DNA of 64,000 nucleotides, taken from assembly GCF_015553625.1 (NCBI RefSeq), contig NZ_JADNGY010000001.1:1-64000 (forward strand), written 5' to 3'. How positions within the stretch are numbered: the stretch's first letter is position 1; each line of letters opens with the position of its first letter. The DNA comes from Streptococcus australis. GTDB taxonomy: Bacteria > Bacillota > Bacilli > Lactobacillales > Streptococcaceae. Below are positions 18,494 through 28,885 of this stretch, piece after piece. The position numbers and the translations under genes were made by a program. Below the pieces are notes generated by a model. It had not been told where the DNA came from and searched no databases. It worked only from the letters and a program-made list of their open reading frames with translations.

Positions 18494-19439
18494 TGTCGCC
18501 AAATTAGCTGGCGTCAGCCCCACGACAGTTTCACGAGTCATTAACAAAAAGGGCTATTTATCTGAAAAAACTGTCTCAAAAGTCAATGAGGCCATGAGGG
18601 AATTGGGCTATAAGCCTAATACGATTGCTCGGAGCCTACAAGGAAAATCAGCCAAGTTAATCGGCTTAATCTTCCCAAAAATCAGCCATGTCTTCTATGC
18701 AGAATTAATCGATAAACTGGAAGAAGAACTGTTCAAACATGGGTACAAAACCATTATTTGTAATAGCGAGCATGATTCTGAAAAAGAACGTGAATACATC
18801 GAAATGTTAGAAGCCAATCAAGTAGATGGTATTATTTCTGGTAGTCATAATCTGGGAATTGAAGATTATAACCGGGTTACAGCTCCTATCATCGCTTTTG
18901 ACCGAAACCTATCCCCTGAGATCCCTGTTGTTTCCTCAGATAACTACGCTGGTGGCGTCCTTGCAGCGGAAACCCTTGCCAAGACAGGAGCACAAAAGAT
19001 TATCATGATTACCGGGAATGATAACTCCAATTCCCCAACTGGACTCCGGCATGCTGGTTTTGCTTCAGTCCTGCCAGAAGCACAAATCATTAATGTTTCT
19101 AGCGATTATTCACCTATTCGCAAAGAAATGGAAATCAAGTCCATCTTGACCCAGCAAAAACCGGATGCCATCTTCGCATCTGATGATCTAACGGCTATTT
19201 TGGTGATGAAAATCGCTGACGAACTCGGCATTGCCATTCCAGAAGACCTAAAAATCATTGGCTACGACGGGACCTACTTTATCGAAAATTATTTCCCCCG
19301 TCTCACCACCATCAAGCAACCCTTACAAGAGATTGCTCGTCTGACGGTCGACCTTCTCCTTCAAAAAATCGAAGGAAAAGATGTAAAAACAACAGGCTAT
19401 TTTCTCCCTGTTAGTGTTTTACCAGGAAAAAGTGTTTAA
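18474..19439 (+). CDS. scrR: LacI-family sucrose operon repressor
   Basis: A 321-residue regulator. The N-terminal LacI helix-turn-helix (KLTDVAKLAGVSPTTVSRVIN) and hinge helix (YKPNTIARSLQ) bind DNA. The rest is a periplasmic-binding-type sugar domain. It should bind the AAAACGGTT and AAACGTTT operators at scrK, scrA and scrB and release them in response to a sucrose-derived ligand. It overlaps the end of scrB by 20 bases and has no obvious ribosome site of its own, so translation is probably coupled. Confidence 0.93.
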   Translation: MVAKLTDVAKLAGVSPTTVSRVINKKGYLSEKTVSKVNEAMRELGYKPNTIARSLQGKSAKLIGLIFPKISHVFYAELIDKLEEELFKHGYKTIICNSEHDSEKEREYIEMLEANQVDGIISGSHNLGIEDYNRVTAPIIAFDRNLSPEIPVVSSDNYAGGVLAAETLAKTGAQKIIMITGNDNSNSPTGLRHAGFASVLPEAQIINVSSDYSPIRKEMEIKSILTQQKPDAIFASDDLTAILVMKIADELGIAIPEDLKIIGYDGTYFIENYFPRLTTIKQPLQEIARLTVDLLLQKIEGKDVKTTGYFLPVSVLPGKSV

Positions 19440-19621
19440 AAGAGAGTGGGACAGAAATCGGTAATTCGTTAGAATTCGATTTCGTCGTCCCACCTCCGCA
19501 CAGTTGAGTAGGGCTGTAAAAGCTGATAAAATCAGCGCAGTAGAGCCCACTCAACCACTGCGTCTTGTTAGACAATCCAAAGTCAATTGAGAAGACCGAA
19601 CTTTTGTACCAGTCTTTTTCC
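19440..19621. repeat. Repeat element copy C (inverted orientation)
   Basis: A full copy in the opposite orientation to A, B and D, starting at the scrR stop codon and lying between convergent scrR and nusB. The large hairpin is at its left end. The small hairpin at the right end has diverged from the other copies, but paired changes keep its outer stem (AAGAC / GTCTT instead of GAGGC / GCCTC). Confidence 0.9.
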
Positions 19622-19651
19622 TTATCATGATCAAGCAAAGCTCTATACTCA

Positions 19652-19684
19652 AAAAGAAACCACCCTCAAAGGTGGTTTCTTTTC
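19652..19684. terminator. Bidirectional terminator between scrR and nusB
   Basis: AAAAGAAACCACC pairs with GGTGGTTTCTTTT around CTCAAA. It ends five bases from the nusB stop and carries T runs on both strands. Confidence 0.88.
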
Positions 19685-19688
19685 TATC

Positions 19689-20117
19689 TTATTCTGCTTC
19701 CGTTACGAATTGACTTAAGACACCATTCACAAACCGAGCAGATTTCTCATCTGAAAATGTTTTAGCTAATTCAATTGCTTCATTCACTGCAACCAGCTGA
19801 GGGGTATCAAAGGAAGTGATTTCGAACACACCCAAACGAAGAATGTTTTTCTCCACTAGAGTCAAGCGTTCGACGGTCCATCCAGTTTTCAAGTGTTGGG
19901 CAATCTGTTGATCCAATTCATCCTTTGATTGACGAACACCAGATACCAAATTGAGTAGAAAAGCTGGAATTCCCACTTCCTGGTCAGTTTCCTCTTTGTC
20001 ATGAGTAAAAGCAAATTGACACGCTTCTACAACATCCCCTTCATACTCTAAACTCATTAGAGCTTGAAAGGCACGCTCCCGTAGATCACGACGTGATTCA
20101 AATAAAATATCAGTCAT
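19689..20117 (-). CDS. nusB: Transcription antitermination protein NusB
   Basis: A 142-residue all-helical protein that, with NusE/S10, binds boxA in rRNA leaders and supports antitermination. RRDLRERAFQALMSLEY at the N-terminus and TPQLVAVNEAIELAKTFSDEKSARFVNGVL near the C-terminus are typical. The start at 20117 overlaps the end of the Asp23 gene by eight bases (ATGACTGA), indicating coupling. It is the last gene of the efp-asp23-nusB operon. Confidence 0.94.
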   Translation of the reverse strand: MTDILFESRRDLRERAFQALMSLEYEGDVVEACQFAFTHDKEETDQEVGIPAFLLNLVSGVRQSKDELDQQIAQHLKTGWTVERLTLVEKNILRLGVFEITSFDTPQLVAVNEAIELAKTFSDEKSARFVNGVLSQFVTEAE

Positions 20118-20499
20118 TGAGGAAATCCTCATTAAACAAATCTTTCAAATCAGGTTTCGCTGCTTTTTCAGTCACGATTCCAACCACATGGATATTGACA
20201 TCATCCAAGGTGACATCTGCCATATTGTAGACAGCTGTTTTTACTGCTTTTTGGATCGCAACCGCTACTTTAGGGACTGCTACACCATACTCTAGATAAA
20301 GGTAAATATCAACAGAGATTTGACCATCTTCTTGTGTACGAAGGTAAACCCCACGTCCTAGAGCACGTTTTGAAAGGCTATCCGATACACTCTTGTTTTC
20401 AAGAGAATGAACACCATCTACTTTTGCAGTCGCAATCGCAATAATTTTTTCTAGCACACGAGGTGCAATGACGATTTCGCCGTATTGTTCAGTTGCCAT
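20110..20499 (-). CDS. Asp23/Gls24 family envelope stress protein
   Basis: A 129-residue protein of the Asp23/Gls24 (formerly DUF322) family. Features are GEIVIAPRVLEKIIAIAT at the N-terminus, the middle segment VDIYLYLEYGV, and VNIHVVGI. Relatives act at the cell envelope and in alkaline or general stress, but no enzymatic activity is known. It lies between efp and nusB, the usual location in streptococci. Confidence 0.9.
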   Translation of the reverse strand: MATEQYGEIVIAPRVLEKIIAIATAKVDGVHSLENKSVSDSLSKRALGRGVYLRTQEDGQISVDIYLYLEYGVAVPKVAVAIQKAVKTAVYNMADVTLDDVNIHVVGIVTEKAAKPDLKDLFNEDFLND

Positions 20500-20535
20500 A
20501 GAAGTTCCTTTCTATCAGACCTATTTTAGAGCTGA

Positions 20536-21096
20536 TTAGGCACGAGAAACGTAAGTTCCTTCAGCTGTATTGATAATCAATTTTTGTCCTGCTTCGATGA
20601 AGTCTGGAACGTTTACCACAAGACCTGTTTCCATTGTAGCTGGTTTACCAGAACCTGTCACTGTAGCACCTTTAATAGATGGTTGAGTTTCAGCAACTGT
20701 CAATTCAACAGTTGTAGGAACCGTCACCCCAATCACTTCACTTCCGTAGAATTGGATTTTCACTTCTGAGTTTTCAAGGATGTAAAGCAATTCGTTCTCA
20801 ACATTGACAACAGGAATTTCATATTGGTCATATGTTTCAGTATTCATGAAGTAAGCTGTATCATCCATTTTATACAAGTATTGAGCTGGTACAGTTTCAA
20901 TAATAGCTTGCTCAAATTTTTCTTCTGGACGGTAGCTTGTATCAAAAGTTGAACCAGTACGAACATCACGCAATTTCATACGCATGATCGTGTTTCCTTT
21001 ACCTGGTTTGTGGTGGCTAGCTTCCAAAACGCGGATCAATTTTCCATCAGCTGTTTCAAAGGTCATACCAGCTTTCAACTTACTTGCTTCAATCAT
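20536..21096 (-). CDS. efp: Translation elongation factor P
   Basis: A 186-residue three-domain EF-P that relieves ribosome stalling at polyproline stretches. The loop that enters the peptidyl-transferase centre is HHKPGKGN near residues 28-35, with the conserved lysine. The C-terminal OB domain ends normally at VSRA. No EF-P modification enzyme is encoded in this window. It is the first gene of the operon and has its own promoter. Confidence 0.96.
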   Translation of the reverse strand: MIEASKLKAGMTFETADGKLIRVLEASHHKPGKGNTIMRMKLRDVRTGSTFDTSYRPEEKFEQAIIETVPAQYLYKMDDTAYFMNTETYDQYEIPVVNVENELLYILENSEVKIQFYGSEVIGVTVPTTVELTVAETQPSIKGATVTGSGKPATMETGLVVNVPDFIEAGQKLIINTAEGTYVSRA

Positions 21097-21132
21097 GTTT
21101 TCATACCTCTTTTTAAAAATATATTACTCTTT

Positions 21133-21161
21133 ATTCTATCACAAATGCTCAAATTTCTCAA
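21133..21161 (-). promoter_or_regulatory. efp operon promoter
   Basis: On the minus strand TTGAGA (21156-21161), 17 bases, TAGAAT (21133-21138), with TG one base before the -10. Confidence 0.7.
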
Positions 21162-21181
21162 ATCTGTCTCTGCAAATTTCC

Positions 21182-22249
21182 TTAGATCACAATCAATTCT
21201 TTCGGTGCCAAGGTCAAGACTTCACAACCGGTTTCCGTAATCAGGAGATCATCTTCAATCCGAACACCAGATAGGCCTTCAATGTAGATTCCTGGCTCAT
21301 CTGTCAAGACCATGCCGGCCTTGATAACTTCTTTGGAAGTTTGACTGAAATAAGGCTCTTCATGGATGTCCAAGCCAATACCATGTCCAATTCCATGAGT
21401 AAAGTACTGGCCGTATCCTGCAGCCTCAATAATATCTCGAGGAATTTTATCAAAATCACGGAAACCGAGTCCATCCTTGGCTTCAGAAATGAGAGCTTGG
21501 TTGGCTTTCAAGACCGTTTCGTAGATTTCTCTTTCCTTGTCGCTGACATGACCTGCATAAATGGTCCGGGTCATATCACTGACGTAATGGTTGTAAAGAC
21601 AGCCAAAGTCCAAGGTCAAGGCATCCCCAGCAGAGATGATGCGATCACTTGGAGTCGCATGGGGCATAGCAGAGCGCTCTCCCGCAGCGGATATGATATC
21701 AAAGGATACACCTGACGCTCCCAATTCCCGCATTCTGAAATCGAGGAAGGTCGCCGCTTCTAATTCTGTTGTTTGGCCAACCTTGATAAACTCCAGCACA
21801 TCTAGGAAGGCTTGATCTGAAATACTGCAAGCCTTGCGGATGGTTGCTACTTCTGTCTCATCTTTAATCAAACGAAACTCCATTACAAAATCAGACAAGG
21901 CTCTTAGAGCGACTCCTGAGAAAGCGGTCGCTAGACGGGTATGGTAGGCAACTGTGATCTCATCCTCAAAGCCAAGTTCTTGGATCGCTGCGTCTTTGAC
22001 AATTTTTGCTGCTTCTTCCAATTCATTGCGGGTTTCAACAATCTCAACAAAGGGGAAACAAGTCGCATGGGCATGAATGGTATAGCGCGAATCGGTGAAG
22101 AGGACCACGCGCTCTTCTGTCACCAAAACAGTCCCATTTGATCCCCAGAAACCTGTCAAATAGTAGACATTTTTCAAGTTGTTAATGAGGACAGCTTTTA
22201 GATCCTGTGCCTTCATTTTAGTTCGTAGATTTGTAATTCGTTGGTTCAT
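21182..22249 (-). CDS. pepP: M24-family aminopeptidase P (Xaa-Pro)
   Basis: A 355-residue metallopeptidase removing N-terminal residues that precede proline. The N-terminal creatinase-like domain is followed by the pita-bread catalytic domain. Metal ligands are visible in [38 protein letters not shown] and VRIEDDL. Its ATG overlaps the uvrA stop (ATGA), so it is translated after uvrA. Confidence 0.93.
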   Translation of the reverse strand: MNQRITNLRTKMKAQDLKAVLINNLKNVYYLTGFWGSNGTVLVTEERVVLFTDSRYTIHAHATCFPFVEIVETRNELEEAAKIVKDAAIQELGFEDEITVAYHTRLATAFSGVALRALSDFVMEFRLIKDETEVATIRKACSISDQAFLDVLEFIKVGQTTELEAATFLDFRMRELGASGVSFDIISAAGERSAMPHATPSDRIISAGDALTLDFGCLYNHYVSDMTRTIYAGHVSDKEREIYETVLKANQALISEAKDGLGFRDFDKIPRDIIEAAGYGQYFTHGIGHGIGLDIHEEPYFSQTSKEVIKAGMVLTDEPGIYIEGLSGVRIEDDLLITETGCEVLTLAPKELIVI

Positions 22250-25071
22250 TGTAATTTCCCTTTCAAATACTGTCCTGTAAAGCTAGCTGGGTTGCTGGCT
22301 ACTTCTTCTGGTGTTCCTGTCGCAATAATGGTACCACCACCGACACCACCTTCTGGTCCTAAGTCGATGATATGGTCCGCTGTCTTAATGACATCTAAGT
22401 TGTGCTCAATAACCAAAACGGTATTGCCATCATCCACAAACCGTTCCAAAACCTTGAGCAAACGAGAGATATCCTCTGTATGAAGTCCTGTTGTCGGCTC
22501 ATCCAAAATATAAAAAGACTTACCTGTCGAACGCTTATGAAGCTCAGAAGCCAACTTCATCCGCTGGGCTTCTCCTCCTGAAAGTGTCGTTGCCGGCTGT
22601 CCCAGGGTCACATAGCCCAAGCCGACATCCTTGATCGTCTGCAACTTGCGATTAATCTTTGGAATATGTTTAAAGAAATCCACTGCATCATTGACAGTCA
22701 TGTCCAAAATCTGGGAGATGTTCTTTTCTTTATAGTGAACTTCTAGGGTTTCACTGTTGTAGCGTCGCCCATGGCAGACTTCACACGGTACATAGACGTC
22801 CGGTAGGAAATGCATCTCAATCTTAATGATGCCATCTCCCGAACAAGCCTCACACCGGCCCCCCTTGACGTTGAAACTAAAGCGGCCTTTTTTGTAGCCT
22901 CTAATCTTGGCTTCATTGGTTTGGGCAAAGAGATCGCGAATGTCGTCAAATACACCTGTATAGGTAGCTGGATTGGAGCGTGGAGTGCGGCCAATCGGAC
23001 TTTGGTCGATATCAATCAGTCGATCAATGTGCTCGACACCTGAAATGGTTTTGTATTTCCCGGGTTTCTCTGAATTGCGGTTCAATTTTTGCGCCAGCGT
23101 TTTTTTCAAAATACTGTTGACCAAGGTGGACTTCCCTGAGCCAGAAACGCCAGTAACAGCAATGAATTTACCCAGCGGGAAACGCGCTGTCACCTCTTTT
23201 AAGTTATTTTCAGCAGCCCCTGTTAGCTCGATAAAGCGACCGTTACCTACCCGCCGTTCCGTTGGTACGGGGATAGCCCGTTTTCCAGAGAGGTACTGAC
23301 CGGTGATGGATTTGCTATTGCGGGCTACCTGCTTAGGTGTTCCAGCCGCAACAATCTCGCCTCCAAAGACACCGGCTCCTGGACCGACGTCGATCAGGTA
23401 ATCAGCCTCTCTCATCGTATCCTCATCGTGTTCGACAACGATCAAGGTATTGCCCAAATCACGCATCTTCTTGAGACTGGCAATCAAGCGGTCATTGTCC
23501 CGCTGATGAAGGCCAATCGAAGGCTCATCCAGGATATAGAGGACACCTGAGAGGTTGGATCCGATCTGGGTCGCCAAGCGAATCCGCTGACTTTCTCCCC
23601 CAGATAGAGTCCCGGCCGAGCGAGACAGGGTCAGATAGCTCAAGCCAACATTGTTCAAGAAGGTCAAACGATCCTTGACTTCTTTGAGAATCGGTCGAGC
23701 AATGGTCTCCTCATTCTTGGTTAATTTGAGATCAGCTACCACCTTAAGATGGTCCTCAATGGACAAGTCCGAGATTTGCCCAATATGTAGCCCCTTCTCT
23801 CCTCCTACTCGGACAGACAAGGCCTGGTCATTCAAGCGATACCCATGGCAGGTAGCACAAGTCAATTCATTCATGTAGGACAACATCTGATTGCGAGTAA
23901 AGTCGCTAGACGTTTCGTGGTAACGGCGATTAATATTGGTAACGACCCCTTCAAAAGGAATGTCAATATCGCGAACCCCACCAAATTCATTCTCATAATG
24001 GAAATGGAATTCCTTGCCCTCAGAACCATAGAAAACCAAGTGTCGCTCTTCTGGAGACAAGTCTTCAAATAGCTTGTCCATATCAATCCCAAACTGGATC
24101 ATGGCCTGCTCCAACATCTGAGGATAGTAGTTAGAAGAAATCGGATTCCATGGTGCCAGAGCTCCTTCACGGAGAGTCTTGCTAGCATCTGGAACAACCA
24201 AATCCAAGTCAACCTCTAGCTTGATTCCTAGTCCATCACAATCTGGACAAGAGCCAAAGGGGGCATTAAATGAAAAGAGACGAGGTTCCAACTCAGGGAC
24301 GGTAAAGCCACAAACCGGGCAAGCGTAGTGCTCTGAAAAGAGCAGTTCATTTTCATCCATGGTATCGATGACCACATAGCCATCTGCGATCCGAAGCGCC
24401 GCTTCGACCGAATCAAAGAGACGGGACCGAATGCCATCTTTGATGACAATCCGGTCTACGACAACCTCAATTGTGTGCTGTTGGCTTTTGGATAATTCTG
24501 GGACCTCTGTCACATCAAAGATTTCGCCATCCACACGCACCCGGACATAGCCGTCTTTTTGCACCTTTTCGATGATATTCTTATGCTGGCCTTTTTTCTT
24601 ACGAACAATAGGCGCTAAGATTTGCAGGCGTTGGCGCTCCGGGAATTCCAAAACTTGGTCAACGATCTGCTCGACCGAAGAAGCCGTAATCGCTCCATGG
24701 CCATTGATACAGTAAGGAGTCCCCACACGAGCATAGAGAAGGCGTAAGTAATCGTTGATTTCTGTTGTCGTTCCAACCGTTGACCGCGGATTTTTGCTGG
24801 TTGTTTTTTGGTCAATGGAAATGGCTGGACTTAGGCCATCAATCGAGTCCACATCGGGTTTTTCCATATTTCCTAAAAACTGACGAGCATAGGCTGACAG
24901 GCTCTCTACATAACGTCTTTGTCCTTCTGCATAGAGAGTGTCAAAGGCTAAGCTCGATTTCCCAGAACCTGATAGACCAGTGACCACAACCAGCTTATCT
25001 CGAGGGATTTCAACATCAATATTTTTTAAATTATGAGCACGCGCTCCATGAATGACAATTTTATCGAGCAT
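22246..25071 (-). CDS. uvrA: Excinuclease ABC subunit A
   Basis: A 941-residue DNA-damage recognition ATPase of nucleotide excision repair. It contains two ABC ATPase modules with Walker [11 protein letters not shown] (about residue 30) and [10 protein letters not shown] (about 640). ABC signatures LSGGESQR and LSGGEAQR are present, as are CPVCG and [14 protein letters not shown] zinc fingers. ATG at 25071 is favoured over a GTG three codons earlier. It is divergent from corA and coupled to pepP. Confidence 0.98.
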   Translation of the reverse strand: MLDKIVIHGARAHNLKNIDVEIPRDKLVVVTGLSGSGKSSLAFDTLYAEGQRRYVESLSAYARQFLGNMEKPDVDSIDGLSPAISIDQKTTSKNPRSTVGTTTEINDYLRLLYARVGTPYCINGHGAITASSVEQIVDQVLEFPERQRLQILAPIVRKKKGQHKNIIEKVQKDGYVRVRVDGEIFDVTEVPELSKSQQHTIEVVVDRIVIKDGIRSRLFDSVEAALRIADGYVVIDTMDENELLFSEHYACPVCGFTVPELEPRLFSFNAPFGSCPDCDGLGIKLEVDLDLVVPDASKTLREGALAPWNPISSNYYPQMLEQAMIQFGIDMDKLFEDLSPEERHLVFYGSEGKEFHFHYENEFGGVRDIDIPFEGVVTNINRRYHETSSDFTRNQMLSYMNELTCATCHGYRLNDQALSVRVGGEKGLHIGQISDLSIEDHLKVVADLKLTKNEETIARPILKEVKDRLTFLNNVGLSYLTLSRSAGTLSGGESQRIRLATQIGSNLSGVLYILDEPSIGLHQRDNDRLIASLKKMRDLGNTLIVVEHDEDTMREADYLIDVGPGAGVFGGEIVAAGTPKQVARNSKSITGQYLSGKRAIPVPTERRVGNGRFIELTGAAENNLKEVTARFPLGKFIAVTGVSGSGKSTLVNSILKKTLAQKLNRNSEKPGKYKTISGVEHIDRLIDIDQSPIGRTPRSNPATYTGVFDDIRDLFAQTNEAKIRGYKKGRFSFNVKGGRCEACSGDGIIKIEMHFLPDVYVPCEVCHGRRYNSETLEVHYKEKNISQILDMTVNDAVDFFKHIPKINRKLQTIKDVGLGYVTLGQPATTLSGGEAQRMKLASELHKRSTGKSFYILDEPTTGLHTEDISRLLKVLERFVDDGNTVLVIEHNLDVIKTADHIIDLGPEGGVGGGTIIATGTPEEVASNPASFTGQYLKGKLQ

Positions 25072-25104
25072 TTCTTCCACTTTTCATCAATTTATTTATC
25101 CTTC

Positions 25105-25161
25105 ATTATATCAAATTTTTCAGCATTCTTTTATCCAAAAGCGTGCTTTTTCTGTTATAAT
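25105..25161. promoter_or_regulatory. Divergent extended -10 promoters for uvrA and corA
   Basis: Minus strand: TG-A-TATAAT (plus-strand ATTATA 25105-25110) for uvrA. Plus strand: TG-T-TATAAT (TATAAT 25156-25161) for corA. Both lack a good -35, which the extended -10 can replace. No LexA/DinR box was noticed. Confidence 0.65.
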
Positions 25162-25192
25162 GTTAAGGTGTAAAAAAACAAGGGGAGGCACC

Positions 25193-26137
25193 ATGAAACA
25201 GGTCTTTTTATCAACAACGACTGAATTTAAAGAAATAGAGACACTGGAACCCGGTAGCTGGATCAACCTTGTCAACCCTTCTCAAAGTGAGTCGATGGAA
25301 ATCGCTTCTGCTTTTAACATCGATATTGCCGACTTACGGGCACCGCTCGATGCGGAAGAAATGTCTCGTATGACCATCGAAGATGAGTATACCTTGATCA
25401 TCGTAGACGTTCCCATCAAGGAAGAGCGGAACAATCAGACCTACTATGTCACCATCCCTTTGGGGATTATCCTAACAGAAGAGGCTATCATCACCACTTG
25501 CTTGGAAGAGTTGCCTCTCCTAGACACCTTTATCAATCGTCGCTTGCGGAATTTCTATACCTTCATGCGATCCCGCTTCATCTTCCAGATCCTTTATCGC
25601 AATGCTGAGCTCTACTTGACCGCACTTCGTACCCTGGATCGTAAGAGTGAACAGATTGAAAGTCAACTGCACAAGTCGACTCGAAACGAAGAGCTGATTG
25701 AACTGATGGAATTAGAAAAGACCATCGTCTACTTCAAGGCCTCTCTGAAAACCAATGAGCGCGTGATCAAGAAATTGACCAGTGCCACTAGTAACATCAA
25801 GAAATACCTGGAAGACGAGGACTTGTTGGAAGATACCTTGATCGAAACTCAACAGGCCATTGAGATGGCAGATATTTATGGAAACATTCTCCACTCTATG
25901 ACAGATACCTTCGCATCAATCATCTCCAACAACCAGAACAATATCATGAAAACCTTGGCCATGGTGACCATCGTCATGTCCATCCCAACCATGATCTTCT
26001 CGGCTTATGGCATGAACTTTAAGAACAATGATCTCCCCCTCAACGGAGAACCTAATGCTTTCTGGCTCATTATCTTTATTGCCTTTGCCATGACCGGATC
26101 GCTCGTTGTCTACCTCATCCATAAAAAATGGTTCTAA
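25193..26137 (+). CDS. corA: CorA-family magnesium/divalent cation transporter
   Basis: A 314-residue membrane channel. It has a long cytoplasmic N-terminal domain followed by two C-terminal transmembrane helices. The first helix ends in the diagnostic YGMNF motif (near residue 280). The pentameric family moves magnesium and sometimes cobalt or nickel. The start at 25193 follows GGGGAGG; the frame is open further upstream but without support. The DUF1129 gene follows 28 bases later. Confidence 0.9.
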   Translation: MKQVFLSTTTEFKEIETLEPGSWINLVNPSQSESMEIASAFNIDIADLRAPLDAEEMSRMTIEDEYTLIIVDVPIKEERNNQTYYVTIPLGIILTEEAIITTCLEELPLLDTFINRRLRNFYTFMRSRFIFQILYRNAELYLTALRTLDRKSEQIESQLHKSTRNEELIELMELEKTIVYFKASLKTNERVIKKLTSATSNIKKYLEDEDLLEDTLIETQQAIEMADIYGNILHSMTDTFASIISNNQNNIMKTLAMVTIVMSIPTMIFSAYGMNFKNNDLPLNGEPNAFWLIIFIAFAMTGSLVVYLIHKKWF

Positions 26138-26165
26138 CACCTACTAATAACACTAAGGAGTATGT

Positions 26166-26840
26166 ATGTCTCAATTTGATTTGACCCAATTAAGTAAAAA
26201 AAATCAAGAATTCGTTCGCATCGCTAAACACCAATTGATTGAAAACGGCAAAACAGAAGAAGAGGCTACTAGCCTGATTGAAGAAATTCTTCCAGCTATC
26301 TTTGAAAACCAACCAAAAGGAGTAACAGCGCGAACTCTCTTTGGAGCGCCAACTGCTTGGGCCAATGCTTTTAGTGATAAAGAACGCTACGAAAAAGAGC
26401 ATCCAAAAGAGAATGATGCTCCTCATCTCATGATCACAGATTCTTTCCTTCTTGTCTTTGGTCTCTTTGCTGCCATTTCAGCCTTCATGAACTTATTTGC
26501 TCCTCAGGGAACCACTTATGGACTCCTCACATTGACTCTTGGTAGCTTGGCTGGTGGGGTTGTGCTCTATTTGATGTATTACTACTTCTACCAATACTAC
26601 GAAGTTTCTAAACGTGGAATGAAACGGCCTGCTTTAACCAAGTCACTTCCTATCCTAATGTTGGCGATGATCCTTTGGGTTGTGATTCTCATGGTCACTG
26701 CTTTGCTCCCACAATTCCTCAATCCGCGTGTACCAAACTGGTTCATGCTCTTACTCGGTGGTGGTGCTCTTCTCCTCCGCTACTATTTGAAGAAAAAATA
26801 CAATATCAAGAGCGCCAATACAGCACCTCAACGACGCTAA
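26166..26840 (+). CDS. DUF1129 family membrane protein
   Basis: A 224-residue protein. A charged, helical cytoplasmic N-terminal part (about 1-90) is followed by four hydrophobic segments (about 92-112, 118-140, 160-182, 190-206). The overall pattern, including the GVTARTLFGAPTAWA segment, matches the DUF1129 family of Firmicutes, whose function is unknown. It follows corA in the same direction and ends in a strong terminator, so the two are probably co-transcribed. Confidence 0.75.
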   Translation: MSQFDLTQLSKKNQEFVRIAKHQLIENGKTEEEATSLIEEILPAIFENQPKGVTARTLFGAPTAWANAFSDKERYEKEHPKENDAPHLMITDSFLLVFGLFAAISAFMNLFAPQGTTYGLLTLTLGSLAGGVVLYLMYYYFYQYYEVSKRGMKRPALTKSLPILMLAMILWVVILMVTALLPQFLNPRVPNWFMLLLGGGALLLRYYLKKKYNIKSANTAPQRR

Positions 26841-26844
26841 AAAG

Positions 26845-26876
26845 AAACGGATGAAGTTTTCATCCGTTTTTGTTTT
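26845..26876. terminator. Terminator between the DUF1129 gene and the GNAT gene
   Basis: AAACGGATGAA pairs with TTCATCCGTTT, followed by TTGTTTT on the plus strand. The A-rich left side can also serve the convergent GNAT gene. Confidence 0.85.
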
Positions 26877-27396
26877 ACTGTATTTCCCTGTTCAATCTTT
26901 TTGAAAAATAGAGGACTAAGTCATCTTTGTTCTCACATGGACTGTAAGGGGCCAAGGGCTGATCCCTAAACCAAATTCCAGATCCATCTGGGATATACCC
27001 CCGTTTAACATAAAGCCTTTGAGCTGGGCCATAACCCGAGTGTAAACCAACCCCTAAAGTAACAATCTCTGACAGTAGCCCGACTCTTTTTTCCGCCTCC
27101 TCTAGGAGTTGATTCCCAATTCCTCGATTTCTAAATGGCTCAAAAACATTAAAATCAGTTAGTTCAGGATAGACTCCCACGAAAGGACCGTGCTTGGCAT
27201 CAGGCAATATAGTTATATAACCTGCCACAAATCCATCCGACTCAGCTACTAATACGTCCCTCTCTCCATTCTCCTGATCCTGCAAATAGCTGGTCAAGAT
27301 ATCCTCTCTACCCGGCCACCCTTGATGGATAAAGGCTTGAGAGATCTCTTCAATATCAGATTTCATCATCCTTCTGATGATCGTACTTTCCTTCAT
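26875..27396 (-). CDS. GNAT-family N-acetyltransferase
   Basis: A 173-residue acetyltransferase. The acetyl-CoA-binding motif A is visible as FRNRGIGNQLLEEAE near residue 90, and YVKRGYIPDG near 133 is the usual C-terminal element. The substrate cannot be read from sequence. It starts at ATG 27396 with AAGGAG and stands alone between the DUF1129 gene and the rpsR hairpin array. Confidence 0.85.
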   Translation of the reverse strand: MKESTIIRRMMKSDIEEISQAFIHQGWPGREDILTSYLQDQENGERDVLVAESDGFVAGYITILPDAKHGPFVGVYPELTDFNVFEPFRNRGIGNQLLEEAEKRVGLLSEIVTLGVGLHSGYGPAQRLYVKRGYIPDGSGIWFRDQPLAPYSPCENKDDLVLYFSKRLNREIQ

Positions 27397-27460
27397 GTTG
27401 CGCTCCTTGATACATTTCTCCCCTCATTATAGCATGATTAGAGCTTGGGAAAGGTCAAAG

Positions 27461-27600
27461 AGGTCACCCGGACCTGAAAAAAAGACCCGTAAGGGTCTCA
27501 CTCGCTCTCTTGTTTTCAAGCTCATGAAAAAGAGGTCACCCGGACCTCAACTCGCTCTCACATTTCTAGGCTCGTGAAAAAAAGACCCGTAAGGGTCTTT
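27461..27600. repeat. Array of four alternating short hairpins after rpsR
   Basis: Two hairpin types alternate. AGGTCACCCGGACCT occurs at 27461-27475 and 27533-27547. AAAGACCCGTAAGGGTCT occurs at 27481-27498 and 27581-27598. The spacers also repeat (CTCGCTCTC; AGCTCATGAAAA versus GGCTCGTGAAAA). It looks like an imperfect local duplication of a terminator-like unit. Confidence 0.85.
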
Positions 27601-27603
27601 TCT
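27577..27603 (-). terminator. rpsF-ssb-rpsR operon terminator
   Basis: On the minus strand AAAAGACCC-TTAC-GGGTCTTTTTTT lies directly after the rpsR stop. It is the gene-proximal member of the hairpin array. Confidence 0.85.
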
Positions 27604-27843
27604 TTAATCTTCGTTTACGAAAGGCATCAAAGCCATTACGCGAGCGCGTTTGATAGCTGTTGTTACTTTACGTTGGTTCTTCGCTGAAGTTCCAGTTACA
27701 CGACGAGGAAGGATTTTCCCACGTTCTGAAACGAAACGGCTAAGAAGCTCAGTATCTTTGTAATCAACATATTCAATTTTGTTTGCTGCGATGTAATCAA
27801 CTTTTTTACGGCGTTTGAATCCGCCACGACGTTGTTGAGCCAT
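27604..27843 (-). CDS. rpsR: 30S ribosomal protein S18
   Basis: A 79-residue basic ribosomal protein that pairs with S6 on the platform of the small subunit. The conserved block [26 protein letters not shown] is present. The length and the rpsF-ssb-rpsR order are standard. The ribosome site is AAAGGAG. Confidence 0.98.
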   Translation of the reverse strand: MAQQRRGGFKRRKKVDYIAANKIEYVDYKDTELLSRFVSERGKILPRRVTGTSAKNQRKVTTAIKRARVMALMPFVNED

Positions 27844-27884
27844 GTTTATTTCTCCTTTATAGTTTTAATTCGTTAAACCCATTC

Positions 27885-28379
27885 TTAGAATGGTAGATCG
27901 TCATCCGAGATGTCCATTGGATTAGCTCCGAATGGATTGTCATCACGTCCAAAGTTTGGTGTTGCGTTCGATGGTTCAGATCCTCCAAAGCTTGGAGCTG
28001 CATTTCCTACAAATCCTCCAGCTGAAGCATAGCCTCCACCAGCTTGTCCTTCACGATTCGCGCGGCTTTCCAACAATTGGAAGCTGTCCGCTACGACTTC
28101 AGTGACATAAACACGTTGACCTTGCTGATTCTCATAATTACGAGTCTGGATACGACCTGTAATCCCAACTAAGGCACCCTTTTTAGCCCAATTTGCTAAA
28201 TTTTCAGCTTGTTGACGCCAAATCACACAGTTGATAAAGTCCGCATCTCGTTCACCATTTTGGTTTTTAAAATTACGGTTAACAGCAAGTGAGAATGTCG
28301 CAACAGCCTGATTTTGAGGGGTATAACGAAGTTCAGCATCTCGAGTCATACGACCTACAAGTACAACATTGTTAATCAT
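27885..28379 (-). CDS. ssb: Single-stranded DNA-binding protein
   Basis: A 164-residue SSB. The OB-fold occupies about residues 1-105 ([21 protein letters not shown]). A Gly/Ala/Asn-rich linker follows. The acidic tip DDDLPF, which recruits replication and repair partners, is intact. It sits between rpsF and rpsR. Confidence 0.97.
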   Translation of the reverse strand: MINNVVLVGRMTRDAELRYTPQNQAVATFSLAVNRNFKNQNGERDADFINCVIWRQQAENLANWAKKGALVGITGRIQTRNYENQQGQRVYVTEVVADSFQLLESRANREGQAGGGYASAGGFVGNAAPSFGGSEPSNATPNFGRDDNPFGANPMDISDDDLPF

Positions 28380-28405
28380 TAGTCACCTTCTTTATTCGTT
28401 AGGGC

Positions 28406-28696
28406 TTACGCGTCAACTTTTACGATCATGTGACGAAGAATGTCACCGTTGATTTTTGAAAGACGGTCGAACTCGTTAAGAGCTACATCGTCGTTCGCTT
28501 CAACGTTTACGATGTGGTAAAGTCCTTCACGGAAATCTTGGATTTCGTATGCAAGACGACGTTTTTCCCAATCTTTTGATTCAACAACAGTTGCACCGTT
28601 GTCAGTCAAGATAGAGTCAAAGCGTGCTACCAAAGCGTTTTTAGCTTCTTCTTCAATGTTTGGACGAATAATATAAAGAATTTCGTATTTAGCCAT
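28406..28696 (-). CDS. rpsF: 30S ribosomal protein S6
   Basis: A 96-residue S6 with the typical start [12 protein letters not shown] and the KRRLAYEI segment that contacts S18. It is the first gene of the operon and has a strong AAAAGGAGG ribosome site. Confidence 0.97.
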   Translation of the reverse strand: MAKYEILYIIRPNIEEEAKNALVARFDSILTDNGATVVESKDWEKRRLAYEIQDFREGLYHIVNVEANDDVALNEFDRLSKINGDILRHMIVKVDA

Positions 28697-28799
28697 TGAT
28701 ATGTTCCTCCTTTTGGTCTAATGACCCCAAGTCTTCGCAAGGGGTAAGTGAGGTTTGCTCACAAGAAACTATTATACCAGACTTTAGGATAGAAGGCAA
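28697..28799 (-). promoter_or_regulatory. rpsF promoter and short structured leader
   Basis: On the minus strand TTGCCT (28794-28799), 17 bases, TATAAT (28771-28776) with TGG before it. The roughly 68-base leader can form GTGAG-CAAAC-CTCAC and ACCCC...GGGGT hairpins. Many bacteria regulate this operon by S6:S18 binding to the leader, but I do not see the characteristic CCG loop clearly, so that function is uncertain. Confidence 0.6.
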
Positions 28800-28885
28800 G
28801 TAAAAACACGTTCTCTTCATTCTTTTTAAAAAGATTTCTTTTCCTACTATTGCTCTCTATGATTTTTTACAGCAAGGGAATCTCT

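Noticed and set aside
22973-23299. Long plus-strand frames opposite uvrA
   Set aside because: Shadow frames of a highly conserved gene on the other strand; no start signals.
28697-28764. Definite S6:S18 autoregulatory leader
   Set aside because: Hairpins are present but the characteristic CCG loop was not clearly seen, so only a low-confidence leader is noted.
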